A stretch of 47,803 bases of DNA from Paraburkholderia guartelaensis (GTDB lineage: Bacteria; Pseudomonadota; Gammaproteobacteria; Burkholderiales; Burkholderiaceae). Positions 16,562 to 24,506 of this stretch are shown here, in pieces. Positions within the stretch are counted from its first letter, which is position 1, and every line of letters starts with the position of its first letter. The stretch lies in assembly GCF_004353905.1 (NCBI RefSeq), contig NZ_SMOD01000051.1, positions 1-47,803 of the forward strand. Reading direction: 5' to 3'. Position numbers and translations under genes: made by a program. A model generated the notes under the pieces. That model saw nothing but the letters and a program-made list of their open reading frames with translations. It did no database searches and had not been told where the DNA came from.

Positions 16562-17062
16562 TTAGAGCAGGAAGCCGATCGCGCTCAACGCTTCGGTCGA
16601 ATCGATCAGACGGATCACCTTCTGCATCAGTTTTGGCTCGCCGCTTGCGAAGCTGACGCGGTGCGTGAGGTCCGCGGCGAAGATCGTGTTCGTGCCGCGT
16701 TTGTACGCGACGATGATCTGCGCCGACTTCACTTCCACGGTATCGGCCGCGTCGCTCGACAGCGTGAAGCGCGAAACCGTGCGAACGGTGCGCGCCGCAT
16801 CGCTCGCGGAAGCCGAATAGCCCGACGTCATGCGCTGCACGCGCAGTTCGCGCATGTGCTGGTCGTCGTACGCGTAGTTCAGCGTGGCGGCGAAGTCGGT
16901 CGTGTTCGGGTCGATCGGCACGACGTAGTGGCCCTGCGGGTCCCACAGCTCGAGCCATGCGCCATATTCGCGCCGGTCCAGCATCTCGGCTTCGCGCCAG
17001 ATGAACTGCACGGCGCGCGTAAAAGTCTCTTGCGTGTTGAGTACGTTTCGATCGTCCATCAT
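16562..17062 (-). CDS. iacD: Ring-hydroxylating dioxygenase small (beta) subunit IacD
   Basis: 166 residues. The ATG at 17062 overlaps the TGA of iacC in an ATGA arrangement, so translation is coupled; the longer frame from 17083 lies inside iacC and is rejected. The beta-subunit fold is recognisable by AVQFIWREAEMLDRREYGAW then LWDPQGHYVVPIDP, MRELRVQRMTSGYSAS, TVRTVSRFTLSS and the end VIRLIDSTEALSAIGFLL. It has a structural role in the dioxygenase that acts late in the IAA route and yields catechol. Confidence 0.87.
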   Translation of the reverse strand: MMDDRNVLNTQETFTRAVQFIWREAEMLDRREYGAWLELWDPQGHYVVPIDPNTTDFAATLNYAYDDQHMRELRVQRMTSGYSASASDAARTVRTVSRFTLSSDAADTVEVKSAQIIVAYKRGTNTIFAADLTHRVSFASGEPKLMQKVIRLIDSTEALSAIGFLL

Positions 17063-18336
17063 GCCTCCATCATCGCGCGCCACTGCGCATACGCTTCGCG
17101 CATGCCGGTTTCGTCGGTGGCGTGTGCGGTCTTTTCTCCGTTCGGTGCCGTCGTTTCGCGGTTCAGGCCGCGGTTCACGAGGATCGGAACGTCGGGGCCG
17201 GCGTGGGAACCGCGCTGCACGCGCTCCCAGGCTTCAGCGTCGTCGGGGCTGCCAAAACCGAATGGGCCCTGGAAATGCTCGTGAATGCGCAGCCGCACGC
17301 GGTTGGCTTCCTCCGGACCGCCGTCCATGGCGAGCGCGACGTGGCGAATTTCGGTCTCCTCGGCGGAAATCGGGCGCAGCACGCGGAAGAACGCCATCGA
17401 AAGCGCGAGGTTAGGGAACAGGTTCAGGTTGAAGCCCACACCCATCAGCGAGCGCACGATGCGGCGCACTTCCTCGGCCGTGTGGCGCTCGCCGAGTTGC
17501 GCGGCCAGTTCCTGGAAGCGCTCGGGCAGCGGCGCGCCGTCGTCCTGATCGAGGTCGACGAGTTCGGGCACGAGCACGGCGAGGCTATGGCCGTTGCCGA
17601 GCGAGCGGCAGAAGGCTTGATCGCTCGTCATGAAGCTCGTGATCGCGGCGGCCGTTTCGTCGTCGATCGACTTCATCCACGATTTGTGCACGACGGGGAA
17701 GTGATAAAGATCCGTCGTGTTTTCGAGCTGAATCTTCCAGTTGCCCTTGAACTTGAACTTGTGCTCGCCGTTGGCCTTCACGGGGTAGCCGGCGCCCTGC
17801 TTCATGAAGAGGTCGATCCACGGCTTCGCGCCGCCGAGGAAGTCTTCGAGCGGTTCGATATCCTTGTTGAAGCTCGCGAAGATGAGGCCCTGGTAAATGC
17901 CCACGCGCAGCTTTTCGAGCGGCAGGTCGCCCTTTTCGCACACGCCTTCGTAGCCGTCGCCATATGGCAGTGCGCGCAGCGTGCCGTCGAGCGCGTAAGA
18001 CCAGCTATGGTAGGGGCACGTGAAGCCCTTCGCGTTGCCCTTGTGCTCTTCGCACACGGTGGCTCCTCGGTGACGGCAGCGGTTTTGCAGCACGTTCACG
18101 GCGCCCGTCTTGTCGCGCACGACGATAACGGGCTGCCGGCCGATGGTCGTGGTGCGGAAGTCGCCCGGATTGGGCAGTTCGCTTTCGTGCGCGACCCAGA
18201 TCCACGTTTTATAGAAAATGCGTTCGAGTTCCGCTTCGAACAGCGCCGGATCGTAGTACAGCGAAGGCGCGATGCGGTCCGTCTCTACGCGGCCGCGCAG
18301 CGTACTCGTGTCGATGGTCTGCCAGGTATCGCTCAT
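17059..18336 (-). CDS. iacC: Ring-hydroxylating dioxygenase large (alpha) subunit IacC
   Basis: 425 residues. The Rieske [2Fe-2S] ligands are C87 and H89 (NRCRHRGA) and C107 and H110 (TCPYHSWSY). The catalytic domain has the mononuclear iron set D209, H212 and H217 in ENTTDLYHFPVVHKSW. Length and motif spacing are normal for alpha subunits. With IacD and the reductase IacF it forms the dioxygenase that converts the downstream IAA intermediate to catechol. It heads iacC-iacD-tautomerase. The LysR gene is divergent; a 35-base motif shared with the iacF upstream region lies 98-132 bases before the ATG. Confidence 0.9.
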   Translation of the reverse strand: MSDTWQTIDTSTLRGRVETDRIAPSLYYDPALFEAELERIFYKTWIWVAHESELPNPGDFRTTTIGRQPVIVVRDKTGAVNVLQNRCRHRGATVCEEHKGNAKGFTCPYHSWSYALDGTLRALPYGDGYEGVCEKGDLPLEKLRVGIYQGLIFASFNKDIEPLEDFLGGAKPWIDLFMKQGAGYPVKANGEHKFKFKGNWKIQLENTTDLYHFPVVHKSWMKSIDDETAAAITSFMTSDQAFCRSLGNGHSLAVLVPELVDLDQDDGAPLPERFQELAAQLGERHTAEEVRRIVRSLMGVGFNLNLFPNLALSMAFFRVLRPISAEETEIRHVALAMDGGPEEANRVRLRIHEHFQGPFGFGSPDDAEAWERVQRGSHAGPDVPILVNRGLNRETTAPNGEKTAHATDETGMREAYAQWRAMMEA

Positions 18337-18433
18337 GATGTCGGAGTATCGGGGGTGGTTGATTGCAGGGCGTTTAGGGCCTGCGCGTTGAGTAAAAGTC
18401 TCGTCGGTGATGCTCTATACGTCAAATCGATCT

Positions 18434-18468
18434 AAAATTGGACCTCACATAAATCCGGCTGATAAAAC
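18434..18468 (+). promoter_or_regulatory. Shared LysR-type operator candidate between iacC and the LysR gene
   Basis: This 35-base block matches 20524-20558 (upstream of iacF) in 24 of 35 positions without gaps, including the core CATAAAT-N6-GATAA and a leading AAAAT. Orientation relative to iacC and iacF is the same. Its right end touches the ATG of the LysR gene at 18470, which fits autoregulation. Confidence 0.55.
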
Positions 18469-18469
18469 C

Positions 18470-19396
18470 ATGCCTTCTCTCGATCACGTCGATCTCAATC
18501 TGTTGCGGGTGTTTCAGGCCATCGTCGAGGAGCGCAACCTGACGAAGGCGGGCGAACGGCTCGCCCTCTCGCAGCCCGCTATCAGCTATTCGCTCTCGCG
18601 CCTGCGCTCGCTGTTCGACGATCCGCTCTTCATCCGCACGCGCGCGGGCATGCAGCCCACGCCGGTGGCGCTGGAGCTGGCGACGATCGTGGGCCGGGCA
18701 CTCGACACCGTGCGCGAGGCGCTGCGTTACGCCGAGCGCTTCGATCCGGCGGTGAGTACGCGCACGTTCAGGCTCTCGCTTTCGGATGCGGGGGAAATGG
18801 CCTACTTGCCCTCGATTTGCGAGGCGCTTCATCGCGAAGCGCCGCAAATCAAGGTATGTGTCGAGCCGCTGCCGGTAGACGAGATCGAGGATGCGTTGCG
18901 CGCGAGCCGCCTCGATTTCGCGATCGGCAATCTGCCCGAGCTGACCGCGCGCACGCGCCATCAACTGCTGTTCGAGGAGACCTATGTCTGCATGACGCGA
19001 CGCCGCCGTGGTTTGCCGCGCGGCGAGAAGCTGAGCCTCGCGCAGTTCGTCGAGGCCTCGCATGTGCAGGTGCGTTCGGTCGAGCACAGCCATCACGCGC
19101 TGGACGACGCGCTGCGTTCACAGGGCGTGGGCAGAAATATCGCGCTTGAACTACCGCACTTTGTTGCGCTGCCGGGCGTGCTGGCCGTGACCGATCTCTA
19201 TGCGACGCTGCCTCGCCGGCTTGCGCACATCTTCAATGCGGACGGCCGCTTTCAGATCTATGAGCTGCCGGTGGCGATGCCCGTTGCTGCCGTGACGATG
19301 CACTGGCATGAGCACTTTCACGAGGACGAGGGCATTGCGTGGATGCGCGAACTCATTCAGGGCATCATGGAGCGGTTCGACGCCGGGACGCCCTGA
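18470..19396 (+). CDS. LysR-family regulator of the iac cluster
   Basis: 308 residues from ATG 18470; an upstream in-frame ATG at 18407 would run through the operator and is not chosen. The N-terminal HTH is HVDLNLLRVFQAIVEERNLT, LALSQPAISYSLSRLR and LFDDPLFIRT. The effector domain begins near residue 95 (RTFRLSLSDAGEMAYLPSI) and ends with TMHWHEHFHEDEGIAWMREL, so it is complete. It is divergent from iacC. A LysR regulator responding to dioxindole-3-acetate is described for the PsJN iac genes, and this gene is the best candidate here. The likely targets are iacC-D-tautomerase and iacF. Confidence 0.85.
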   Translation: MPSLDHVDLNLLRVFQAIVEERNLTKAGERLALSQPAISYSLSRLRSLFDDPLFIRTRAGMQPTPVALELATIVGRALDTVREALRYAERFDPAVSTRTFRLSLSDAGEMAYLPSICEALHREAPQIKVCVEPLPVDEIEDALRASRLDFAIGNLPELTARTRHQLLFEETYVCMTRRRRGLPRGEKLSLAQFVEASHVQVRSVEHSHHALDDALRSQGVGRNIALELPHFVALPGVLAVTDLYATLPRRLAHIFNADGRFQIYELPVAMPVAAVTMHWHEHFHEDEGIAWMRELIQGIMERFDAGTP

Positions 19397-19423
19397 TTGG
19401 CGTGGAATGGGTCAAGCTCGTGC

Positions 19424-20395
19424 TCAAAGGTCGAGCACGAGAACCGGCGAGCGCGAGCGCGAAATGCAGCAGCAGATGACCTTGTTGCTCGCTCGCTCGG
19501 CCTTGCTCAGGCAATGGTCACGATGCTCCGGCTCGCCCGTCACCACATCGATCATGCAGGTGCCGCACACGCCTTCGCCGCATGAAGTATCGACCTCGAT
19601 ACCGATCTTTGCGAGCGCCTCGACAATCGAGGTGTTCTTCTCCACGCGCACGGTCTGCCCTGTACTGGCCACCTGCACGTCGAACGCGTCGAGCGCCGCG
19701 CCGCTCTCGGGCGCAGCGGGTTCCGCCGCGAAGCGTTCGAGATGGATCGCATCTTCGGGCAGGCGCTTTTCGGCTGCAACGACCACGCGGTCCATGAACG
19801 CGGAAGGCCCGCAGGTGTAGACATGTGCGCCTGTGCCGATGTCGGCAAGACACGAAGCGAGCGCGTCGTCCAGCGCATCGGGCTCCACGCCGAAATGCAG
19901 CTTCACATAGTCCGCGAACGGCGCGCGCGCGAGCAGCGGCAGGAACGCCGCGTGTTCCTCGCTGCGGGCGAAGTAGTGCAATTCGAACGGCGCGCCAAGT
20001 TTGACGAGGCGATACGCCATCGAAAGCAGCGGCGTGATGCCGATGCCCGCGCCAACGAGCACGTGGTGCTGCGCCTCGGGTGCGAGCTGGAACAGATTGC
20101 GCGGCGCACCGACCGAAAGCTCGGTGCCAACCGTCACGTCGTCGTGCAGCGAGCGGGAGCCGCCGCGCGACGCGCTCTCGCGCTTCACCGCGAAGAGCTG
20201 CGCGTCGCGCTGGTCGGGGTCGCCGCACAGCGAGTACTGGCGCGTGACGCCGGACGGGGCCGTGACGTCGATATGCGCCCCCGGTTCATAGGCGTCGAAC
20301 GGCTGGCCGTCGAGCCGCGTAATGCTGAACGAGCGGATACCGTGTGCTTCGTCGTGCAACGCGTCGACGCGAACCTTGAATGAGCTGGCTTGCAT
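19424..20395 (-). CDS. iacF: Phthalate-dioxygenase-reductase-type protein IacF
   Basis: 323 residues from ATG 20395. Order of domains: flavin domain with RQYSLCGDP (52-60), NAD domain with LVGAGIGITPLLSM (113-126) and YTCGPSAFM (193-201), then a C-terminal plant-type [2Fe-2S] ferredoxin with C272, C277 and C280 in CGEGVCGTC and the last ligand near C308-C310. This is the phthalate dioxygenase reductase architecture; it moves electrons from NADH to IacC. It is a single-gene unit with the conserved LysR-type motif at 20524-20558 upstream. The open frame upstream to 20515 is not part of the gene. Confidence 0.88.
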   Translation of the reverse strand: MQASSFKVRVDALHDEAHGIRSFSITRLDGQPFDAYEPGAHIDVTAPSGVTRQYSLCGDPDQRDAQLFAVKRESASRGGSRSLHDDVTVGTELSVGAPRNLFQLAPEAQHHVLVGAGIGITPLLSMAYRLVKLGAPFELHYFARSEEHAAFLPLLARAPFADYVKLHFGVEPDALDDALASCLADIGTGAHVYTCGPSAFMDRVVVAAEKRLPEDAIHLERFAAEPAAPESGAALDAFDVQVASTGQTVRVEKNTSIVEALAKIGIEVDTSCGEGVCGTCMIDVVTGEPEHRDHCLSKAERASNKVICCCISRSRSPVLVLDL

Positions 20396-20523
20396 GGTGA
20401 GGCCCGATCGCTGATATGGCTGAATGCTGTGACTGAATGGAACGCTCGCGCCGCGCACAGTGTCATGCGCGCGAGGGATGGAATCGAGCATACGGTGGCC
20501 CCGTCGATCGGGCAAATCGATAA

Positions 20524-20558
20524 AAAATCGCCCACCGCATAAATGCCGTTGATAATTC
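20524..20558 (+). promoter_or_regulatory. Shared LysR-type operator candidate upstream of iacF
   Basis: It aligns without gaps to 18434-18468 (24 of 35 identical), with the core CATAAATGCCGTTGATAA. It lies 129-163 bases before the iacF ATG, in the short gap after the MFS gene stop. This position and the same relative orientation support a common regulator. Confidence 0.55.
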
Positions 20559-20582
20559 GGCTGCGGGAGGCGCGTTCTCGCG

Positions 20583-21989
20583 TCAGGCGCGCGTGGCGCT
20601 TAGCGTCGCTGCTGCCGCGCCTTGGGCGTCCCTCGTGACGTCAGCGCCCTGCGATTCCTCGCGCTCGAGGCTCAGACGGAACTGGCGGCAGCCGAAGCCC
20701 AGCAGCACGGTCGCGAGCAGCGCTGCGACAAGGCTCACGATCGACATCGAATTGCCGACGGCAAGCGGCGAGCCAAACACCTTGTCGGTCAGGAGCGCGA
20801 CGAGCGTCGTGCCGATGCCGAGTCCGATCAGGTTCGACACAAGTAGAAACACGGCCGAGATCTGTGCGCGCATCTGGTTGGGCGCGAGCGTTTGCATCGC
20901 GGCGGTCGAGGTCGGCATCGGGAACGAGGCGAAGAACATCGCGATCACGAGCAACGTGAGCGAGCCGCCGAGGCTATTCACCTGCGTGAATGCAGCGGCG
21001 GGCAGCGCCATCGCCGCCGCGCCAATGCAGCCCGCGAGCATGGGGCCGTCGGTGCGGCCGCGGCGCAGCAGCCAGTCGTTGAGCCATCCTCCGCAGAACA
21101 CGCCGGTCGTGTTGGCGACCAGCAGGATCGTGCCGAGGGTATAACCCGCCTCGACCGGCGACAGGCCGAAGCGGCGGATATAGAACGCCGGAGTCCAGCT
21201 CATGAGGCAGAAAAGCGTCATCGCGTAGAACGAGAAGCCGATGTAGTGGCAGAAAAACGTTTTGCCATGCGAACGGATGAAGCGCGCGGAATCGGCAAGC
21301 GAGACGCGCCGGGCGTTGCCGCTCGCGTCCTGCACGAGCCCCTTGCGTTGCGGATCGCGCACAGTAAGGATGAAGACGAGACCCACGAGCAGACCGGGCA
21401 AGCCCACGATGAAGAACGTGACCTGCCAGCCATGCACTGCACCGACAATGGGCAGCGTGACCATCGAAGCCTGCTTGAGCAGCGCGATCACATAGCCGCC
21501 GATCAGGAACGCAATCCCGCCGCCAATGAACGAGCCCAGCGAATAGACGCCTGCCGCGCGCCCGAGCTTCTCCTTGGGGAAATAGTCGGCGAGCATCGAA
21601 TAGGTGCCCGGCGAGAGCGAGGCTTCGCCTACGCCCACACTCATGCGCGCGAGAAACATGTGCAGGAAGTTCTGGCTGACGCCGCACGCGGCCGTGGCGA
21701 CGCTCCAGAGCGCGATGCCCGTGGCGATGATGCGCGGCCGCGCAAAGCGGTCGGCGAGATACGCGAGCGGAATGCCCATCACGGCATAGAAGAGCGAGAA
21801 CGCGAAGCCGTGCACGAGGCTGAACTGCGTGTCGGTGAGATGCAGGTCGCGCTTGATCGGCTCGATCATGAGCGCCAGTACCTGGCGATCGACGAACGAA
21901 AAGACATAGGCGAGCATGCAGATCAGCACGACGTACCACTCGTACGTGTAGCGTCTTGCGCTTGTTGCGCTGGCGGGGCTGGGGTTCAT
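20583..21989 (-). CDS. MFS transporter of the iac cluster
   Basis: 468 residues from ATG 21989, with GGAGATACGCA just upstream; the frame upstream to 22151 covers the promoter and is rejected. Twelve membrane segments are expected. Marker loops are FSFVDRQVLALMIEPIKRD, LADRFARPRIIATG and SVGVGEASLSPGTYSMLADY, the last typical of the Spinster-like/aromatic acid group. An MFS-family protein is reported in PsJN to be needed for removal of dioxindole-3-acetate and this is the candidate equivalent. A CTTTAGAC motif at 22114-22143 links it to iacA and iacG. Confidence 0.85.
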   Translation of the reverse strand: MNPSPASATSARRYTYEWYVVLICMLAYVFSFVDRQVLALMIEPIKRDLHLTDTQFSLVHGFAFSLFYAVMGIPLAYLADRFARPRIIATGIALWSVATAACGVSQNFLHMFLARMSVGVGEASLSPGTYSMLADYFPKEKLGRAAGVYSLGSFIGGGIAFLIGGYVIALLKQASMVTLPIVGAVHGWQVTFFIVGLPGLLVGLVFILTVRDPQRKGLVQDASGNARRVSLADSARFIRSHGKTFFCHYIGFSFYAMTLFCLMSWTPAFYIRRFGLSPVEAGYTLGTILLVANTTGVFCGGWLNDWLLRRGRTDGPMLAGCIGAAAMALPAAAFTQVNSLGGSLTLLVIAMFFASFPMPTSTAAMQTLAPNQMRAQISAVFLLVSNLIGLGIGTTLVALLTDKVFGSPLAVGNSMSIVSLVAALLATVLLGFGCRQFRLSLEREESQGADVTRDAQGAAAATLSATRA

Positions 21990-22113
21990 TGCGTATCTCC
22001 GATGTGTCGATCGTGTTGTCTCTGGTGCATGCGCACAGATGCGCCAGCGTACGCAAACAAATTTCGCAGACATAGGCGCAAATTTCCCAGTCGTCTGCTC
22101 GCAACTACCGACC

Positions 22114-22143
22114 GGTCTAAAGAAATTACCAGGGGTATCGCGG
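22114..22143 (-). promoter_or_regulatory. Putative response-regulator box upstream of the MFS gene
   Basis: Minus-strand sequence contains ATACCCC-TGGT-AATTTC and CTTTAGACC. It shares ATACC, TGGT and CTTTAGAC with the iacG site and ATTTCTTTAG with the iacA site. It is 125 bases from the MFS start. Confidence 0.45.
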
Positions 22144-22344
22144 CAAATCACGCGTAGACGGGCGTTTTCGGCCTTATCCGCCGTATGTCGTCGCGCTCAT
22201 GAATTGAATCTATAAGTGATATATGGCCGGTTTGATCGACGTTAGATATTGGCCTTTCTAGACTCGCCCCGATTCTTCATCAACGTGACACGCTTCGCTC
22301 GCTGTGCGCGAAGCGTTGAATCACTCTCGCCGGGGACGACAGGA

Positions 22345-23439
22345 ATGACCAACTGGAAGTGGTGTATTTCACTCGCGGGTTTGGCGGCAATGCCGGCGCT
22401 CGCGCAATCGAGTCTCACGCTTTATGGCCGCGTCGACACGTCGATCGAGTATGCGAATTTCGGGCCGAACCACGTGGTGCGCATGGGCACGGGCAATCTC
22501 TTCGCGACGCAATGGGGTTTGAAGGGCGTCGAAGATCTCGGCGGCGGCTATGCGACGATCTTCAAGCTCGAAAATGGCTTCAATTCGGCCACTGGCGCGA
22601 TCAGCGGCAACGGCTCGCTGTTCGGCCGCGAAGCGTGGGTCGGGCTGACCGGTCCCTTCGGCGGTCTGCAGGCCGGCGAGACCTATACGGTGTTGCACAC
22701 GTCGTTCGTGACTTACAGCCTGCCGGGCTATGGCGCGGGTCTTGCGTGGGGCAATGCGTCGAACAACTTCGTGCAGCCCTGGTTCCTGCGCACGAGCAAC
22801 ACGCTGCGCTATACGTCGCCGCGCGTCGCCGGGTTTTTGCTGCGTGCAACGGCTTCGCGCGGCGCGAATGGCGCGAACAATGTTCCATCGACGCTTGGCG
22901 ACACCTACGGCGCCGCGCTCAATTATGCAAACGGGCCGCTGTCGATCGACCTCGACTACATGCAGCAGAAGTTCAGCACGGCAACCGCGGCGGCGCTAAC
23001 GGCTGCGAGTCCCACGGGTACCGGGAACTACGCGCTCGGCGCGATCTCGTACGACTTCGGCTTCGTGAGGCCCGCGTTCATTTATTTGCGGCACCGTGGC
23101 GGCCCTGATGTGACGACGGCGGTGGCGAGCGCGTACTCGAACCCCCACAACGACTTTTTCGAAGTCAACGCGACGGTGCCCATCGGCCGCGCTTCGCTGC
23201 TCGTGAGCTATGGTCACTATCACAAGATTGCGGATAGCGCGGGCAACGCCGATTCATACGGCCTGCGTCTCGACTACCCGCTCTCGAAGCGCACGGTGCT
23301 CTACACGGGCGCGGCGATGGTCCACAACGGCGAGCACGCGGCGTTCTCGATCAATGGCGCGGGCGGAGGCGCAGTGCCGGTTGGCAAGCCGGGCGCGACC
23401 GCAAGCTCGATCGTGGCGGGCATCCTCACGTCGTTCTAG
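22345..23439 (+). CDS. Gram-negative porin (OmpC/Omp32 type)
   Basis: 364 residues from ATG 22345; the longer frame from 22249 lacks a leader. The signal peptide MTNWKWCISLAGLAAMPALA ends at ALA-QSS, and the mature protein begins with the family motif SSLTLYGRVDTSIEY. Other markers are TQWGLKGVEDLGGGYATIFK, FGREAWVGLTGPFG, and a terminal phenylalanine (ILTSF) needed for outer-membrane insertion. A trimeric 16-strand channel is expected, probably admitting aromatic acids. It is monocistronic and convergent with the LysR gene. Confidence 0.88.
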   Translation: MTNWKWCISLAGLAAMPALAQSSLTLYGRVDTSIEYANFGPNHVVRMGTGNLFATQWGLKGVEDLGGGYATIFKLENGFNSATGAISGNGSLFGREAWVGLTGPFGGLQAGETYTVLHTSFVTYSLPGYGAGLAWGNASNNFVQPWFLRTSNTLRYTSPRVAGFLLRATASRGANGANNVPSTLGDTYGAALNYANGPLSIDLDYMQQKFSTATAAALTAASPTGTGNYALGAISYDFGFVRPAFIYLRHRGGPDVTTAVASAYSNPHNDFFEVNATVPIGRASLLVSYGHYHKIADSAGNADSYGLRLDYPLSKRTVLYTGAAMVHNGEHAAFSINGAGGGAVPVGKPGATASSIVAGILTSF

Positions 23440-23454
23440 GCGTATGTCGTGGCA

Positions 23455-23487
23455 CCCGCCCTCATGCCCTCATGCATTGAGGGCGGG
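23455..23487. terminator. Hairpin between convergent porin and LysR genes
   Basis: CCCGCCCTCA (23455-23464) pairs perfectly with TGAGGGCGGG (23478-23487) around a 13-base loop. It covers the stop codon region of the LysR gene and follows the porin stop by 16 bases. There is no U-tract on either side, so it may act as a bidirectional terminator or simply an mRNA-end structure. Confidence 0.45.
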
Positions 23488-24495
23488 CGGCTTCAGATTG
23501 GGCGGTATCGCGAGCCAGCTATCGTACGGTTCGCGCGTGCCGATACGGAAAAGCTCCATCAGGAGTGCACGGAGCCAACGGTGGCCCGGGTCGGCATCGA
23601 AGCGGCGGTGCCAGTACGCATTGACCGGCCACGTCGCCGCGTTGGCAATTTCGAACGCGGCCATTTCGCCGAGTGGCGCGAATGCCCGCGCAACGGTCCT
23701 TGGCAAGATCAGTGCATAGTCGCACCGGTAAAGTATGGCGGGCACCACCATGAAGTTGGGCACGGCCACGCGCACGCGCGAGGTGAGTCCGTGCTGCTCC
23801 AGCAAGGCTGCGGACTGCGGATGCGAACTGACCGCGATGAACTGCAGCGCGGGCGGCGCGGCGCCGTCGAGCACGAAATGATCGTCGAGCCCATAACGCT
23901 CGGCTACGCGGCGCGCCATCATCAGGACATAGCGCTCCTGCAGCAGTTCGCTGCGATGGAAGTGGCCGAACGCGTGGGGGAAATGGCCCATGGCGAAGTC
24001 GATGCGGCCCGATTCCACGGCCACGTTGAACTGGCTTTCCTCGATATGCTGCGTTTCGATCACAACGCCGGGCGCGCGCTCGTCGAGTTCGCGCATTAGC
24101 GTAGGCAGGAACGCAGTTTCCGCGAAATCGCTCATATGCAGCCGGAAGGTCCGGCGCGACGTGGCGGGCGAGAATTGCGCACCTTCGTCGAGCACGGCCT
24201 GGAGGATGGCGAGCGCGCGGTCGATCGACGCGGCAAGGCGCTGCGCACGCGGTGTGGGCTCGACGCCACCGCCCGTGCGCACGAACAGCGCGTCATGAAA
24301 CAACAGGCGCAGGCGGCCGAGCGCGTGGCTCACGGAAGGCTGCGTGATGCCAAGGCGCAGCGCCGCGCGCCCGACGTGCTTTTCCGCATAGACCGCGTTG
24401 AAGGTCTTGAGCAGGTTGAGGTCGAGGTCCTGCACGCGCAGCGAGTCGACGGGTTCGTCGCCCGTGCTCGCCATGAAGTCGCTGGAGTTCGGCAT
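23470..24495 (-). CDS. LysR-family regulator
   Basis: 341 residues from ATG 24495; a GTG at 24510 that overlaps the AraC stop is an alternative. The HTH is DLDLNLLKTFNAVYAEKHV, GITQPSVSHALGRLR and LFHDALFVRT. The effector domain starts RTFRLHMSDFAETAFLPTLM and ends AYWHRRFDADPGHRWLRALL, so it is full length, with a 25-residue tail. It probably forms a two-gene unit with the AraC gene, both transcribed away from the octopine dehydrogenase-like operon. Target unknown; the neighbouring porin or the cat operon are candidates. Confidence 0.85.
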   Translation of the reverse strand: MPNSSDFMASTGDEPVDSLRVQDLDLNLLKTFNAVYAEKHVGRAALRLGITQPSVSHALGRLRLLFHDALFVRTGGGVEPTPRAQRLAASIDRALAILQAVLDEGAQFSPATSRRTFRLHMSDFAETAFLPTLMRELDERAPGVVIETQHIEESQFNVAVESGRIDFAMGHFPHAFGHFHRSELLQERYVLMMARRVAERYGLDDHFVLDGAAPPALQFIAVSSHPQSAALLEQHGLTSRVRVAVPNFMVVPAILYRCDYALILPRTVARAFAPLGEMAAFEIANAATWPVNAYWHRRFDADPGHRWLRALLMELFRIGTREPYDSWLAIPPNLKPPALNA

Positions 24496-24506
24496 GGGTG
24501 TGGGCT

